A stretch of DNA of 64,000 nucleotides from Anoplolepis gracilipes. Lineage: Eukaryota > Arthropoda > Insecta > Hymenoptera > Formicidae. Where the stretch lies: assembly GCF_047496725.1 (NCBI RefSeq), contig NC_132977.1, positions 9,275,501 to 9,339,500 on the forward strand, written 5' to 3'. The position numbers and the translations under genes were made by a program. This document shows positions 63,356 through 64,000 of the stretch, piece after piece. The notes under the pieces are model-generated. The model did not search any database, was not told the DNA's origin, and saw nothing but the letters and a program-made list of their open reading frames with translations. The stretch's first letter is position 1; each line of letters opens with the position of its first letter.

Positions 63356-64000
63356 AATCGAAAAGGCTTCAAAACTTTGTCTGAAACGCGTTTGAGAGAA
63401 AAATAAAAAGAAAAAATGTTACATACACGATGAACCTTGTTTCTTTGCATCTTTTAGTAATTATACTATAATTTTTCTATAAATAAAGTGGAATGATTTT
63501 TCCTATCTCGCGTATACGTGCTGCCAGATTAGGATATTGAGCGAAAAAGTTGAGAAAAAAATTTTGAATCAAAGCGCCTGTCAAGATTACAAGATCCAGC
63601 ATCCCAGATGGCGCATCTCGCGTTCATCTCGATGAAGAGATTCCAAGTTCGCTATCTTACGCGGGTAGATGAAAAAACAATTAATGAAACGCGTACGCTG
63701 TGTTTTTATGATACCCTGTCAAATTAAATCTGTCAAATCGTTTTGTAAAAATCATCCGATACGCTAGGGTTTACATCAGTTTTACATCTACACAGTTTTT
63801 GTAATTTTACATAAGATTCCTGTCATATGCATACATTTCTTTTGCACTAATTGCTGCGATAGGGAATATGCAGAGTTCAACGAGTTAAGAAAATTATACA
63901 ATTAAAATTTTGCAGAATATATATAGCGATAAATAATAGAAATCAGTTTCTCTCCGAAATGTCAATGCCTGAGACAACAGTAATTTTTGCAAAGCTAGAA
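63356..64000. other. Right-hand flank, nothing recognised
   Basis: Mixed-composition DNA without a recognisable exon, RNA gene or repeat on either strand. Confidence 0.5.

Overview
This is eukaryotic nuclear DNA with compact, intron-split, insect-like genes. It has an AT-rich background broken by CpG-rich islands, dense microsatellites and short foldback elements, and no transposase genes. Protein sequences and gene structure suggest a hymenopteran, most likely an ant; that assignment is inference.
Layout: 1-9392 is gene-poor (GC-rich islands, simple repeats, one large inverted repeat at 4885-5891). From 9393 to 28871 lies a compact cluster of conserved genes: Nup88 (+, 5' end not found), FKBP15 (-), NTHL1 endonuclease III (+), NOL12 (-), SmD3 (-) and a ZFAND5/6-type A20/AN1 zinc-finger protein (-). 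28872-44031 is a long region without a recognisable coding gene but with several CpG-rich islands that look like promoters or untranslated first exons. The second cluster runs from 44032 to 62747: BRPF/peregrin (+), beta-ureidopropionase (-), VPS72/YL-1 (+) and Rab11 (-). 62748-64000 holds the Rab11 upstream region.
The ten genes are housekeeping: nuclear pore and export (Nup88), endosome-actin trafficking (FKBP15, Rab11), base-excision repair (NTHL1), rRNA processing (NOL12), splicing (SmD3), ubiquitin/stress signalling (ZFAND), chromatin (BRPF reader of MOZ/MORF complexes, VPS72 H2A.Z chaperone) and pyrimidine catabolism (UPB1). They are not an operon or a dedicated system. Neighbours are often arranged head-to-head (FKBP15/NTHL1, UPB1/VPS72) or tail-to-tail (Nup88/FKBP15, NTHL1/NOL12, BRPF/UPB1, VPS72/Rab11). 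Nine coding sequences could be joined exon by exon with continuous frame and sensible splice sites; Nup88 joins from its second or later exon onward.
The most interesting non-genic signals are a near-perfect 159-bp palindrome after BRPF, a 282-bp-arm inverted repeat near 5 kb, and a recurrent class of imperfect palindromes carrying CCAAT boxes near the starts of NOL12, BRPF, UPB1/VPS72 and Rab11. I found no evidence for a new multi-gene system.
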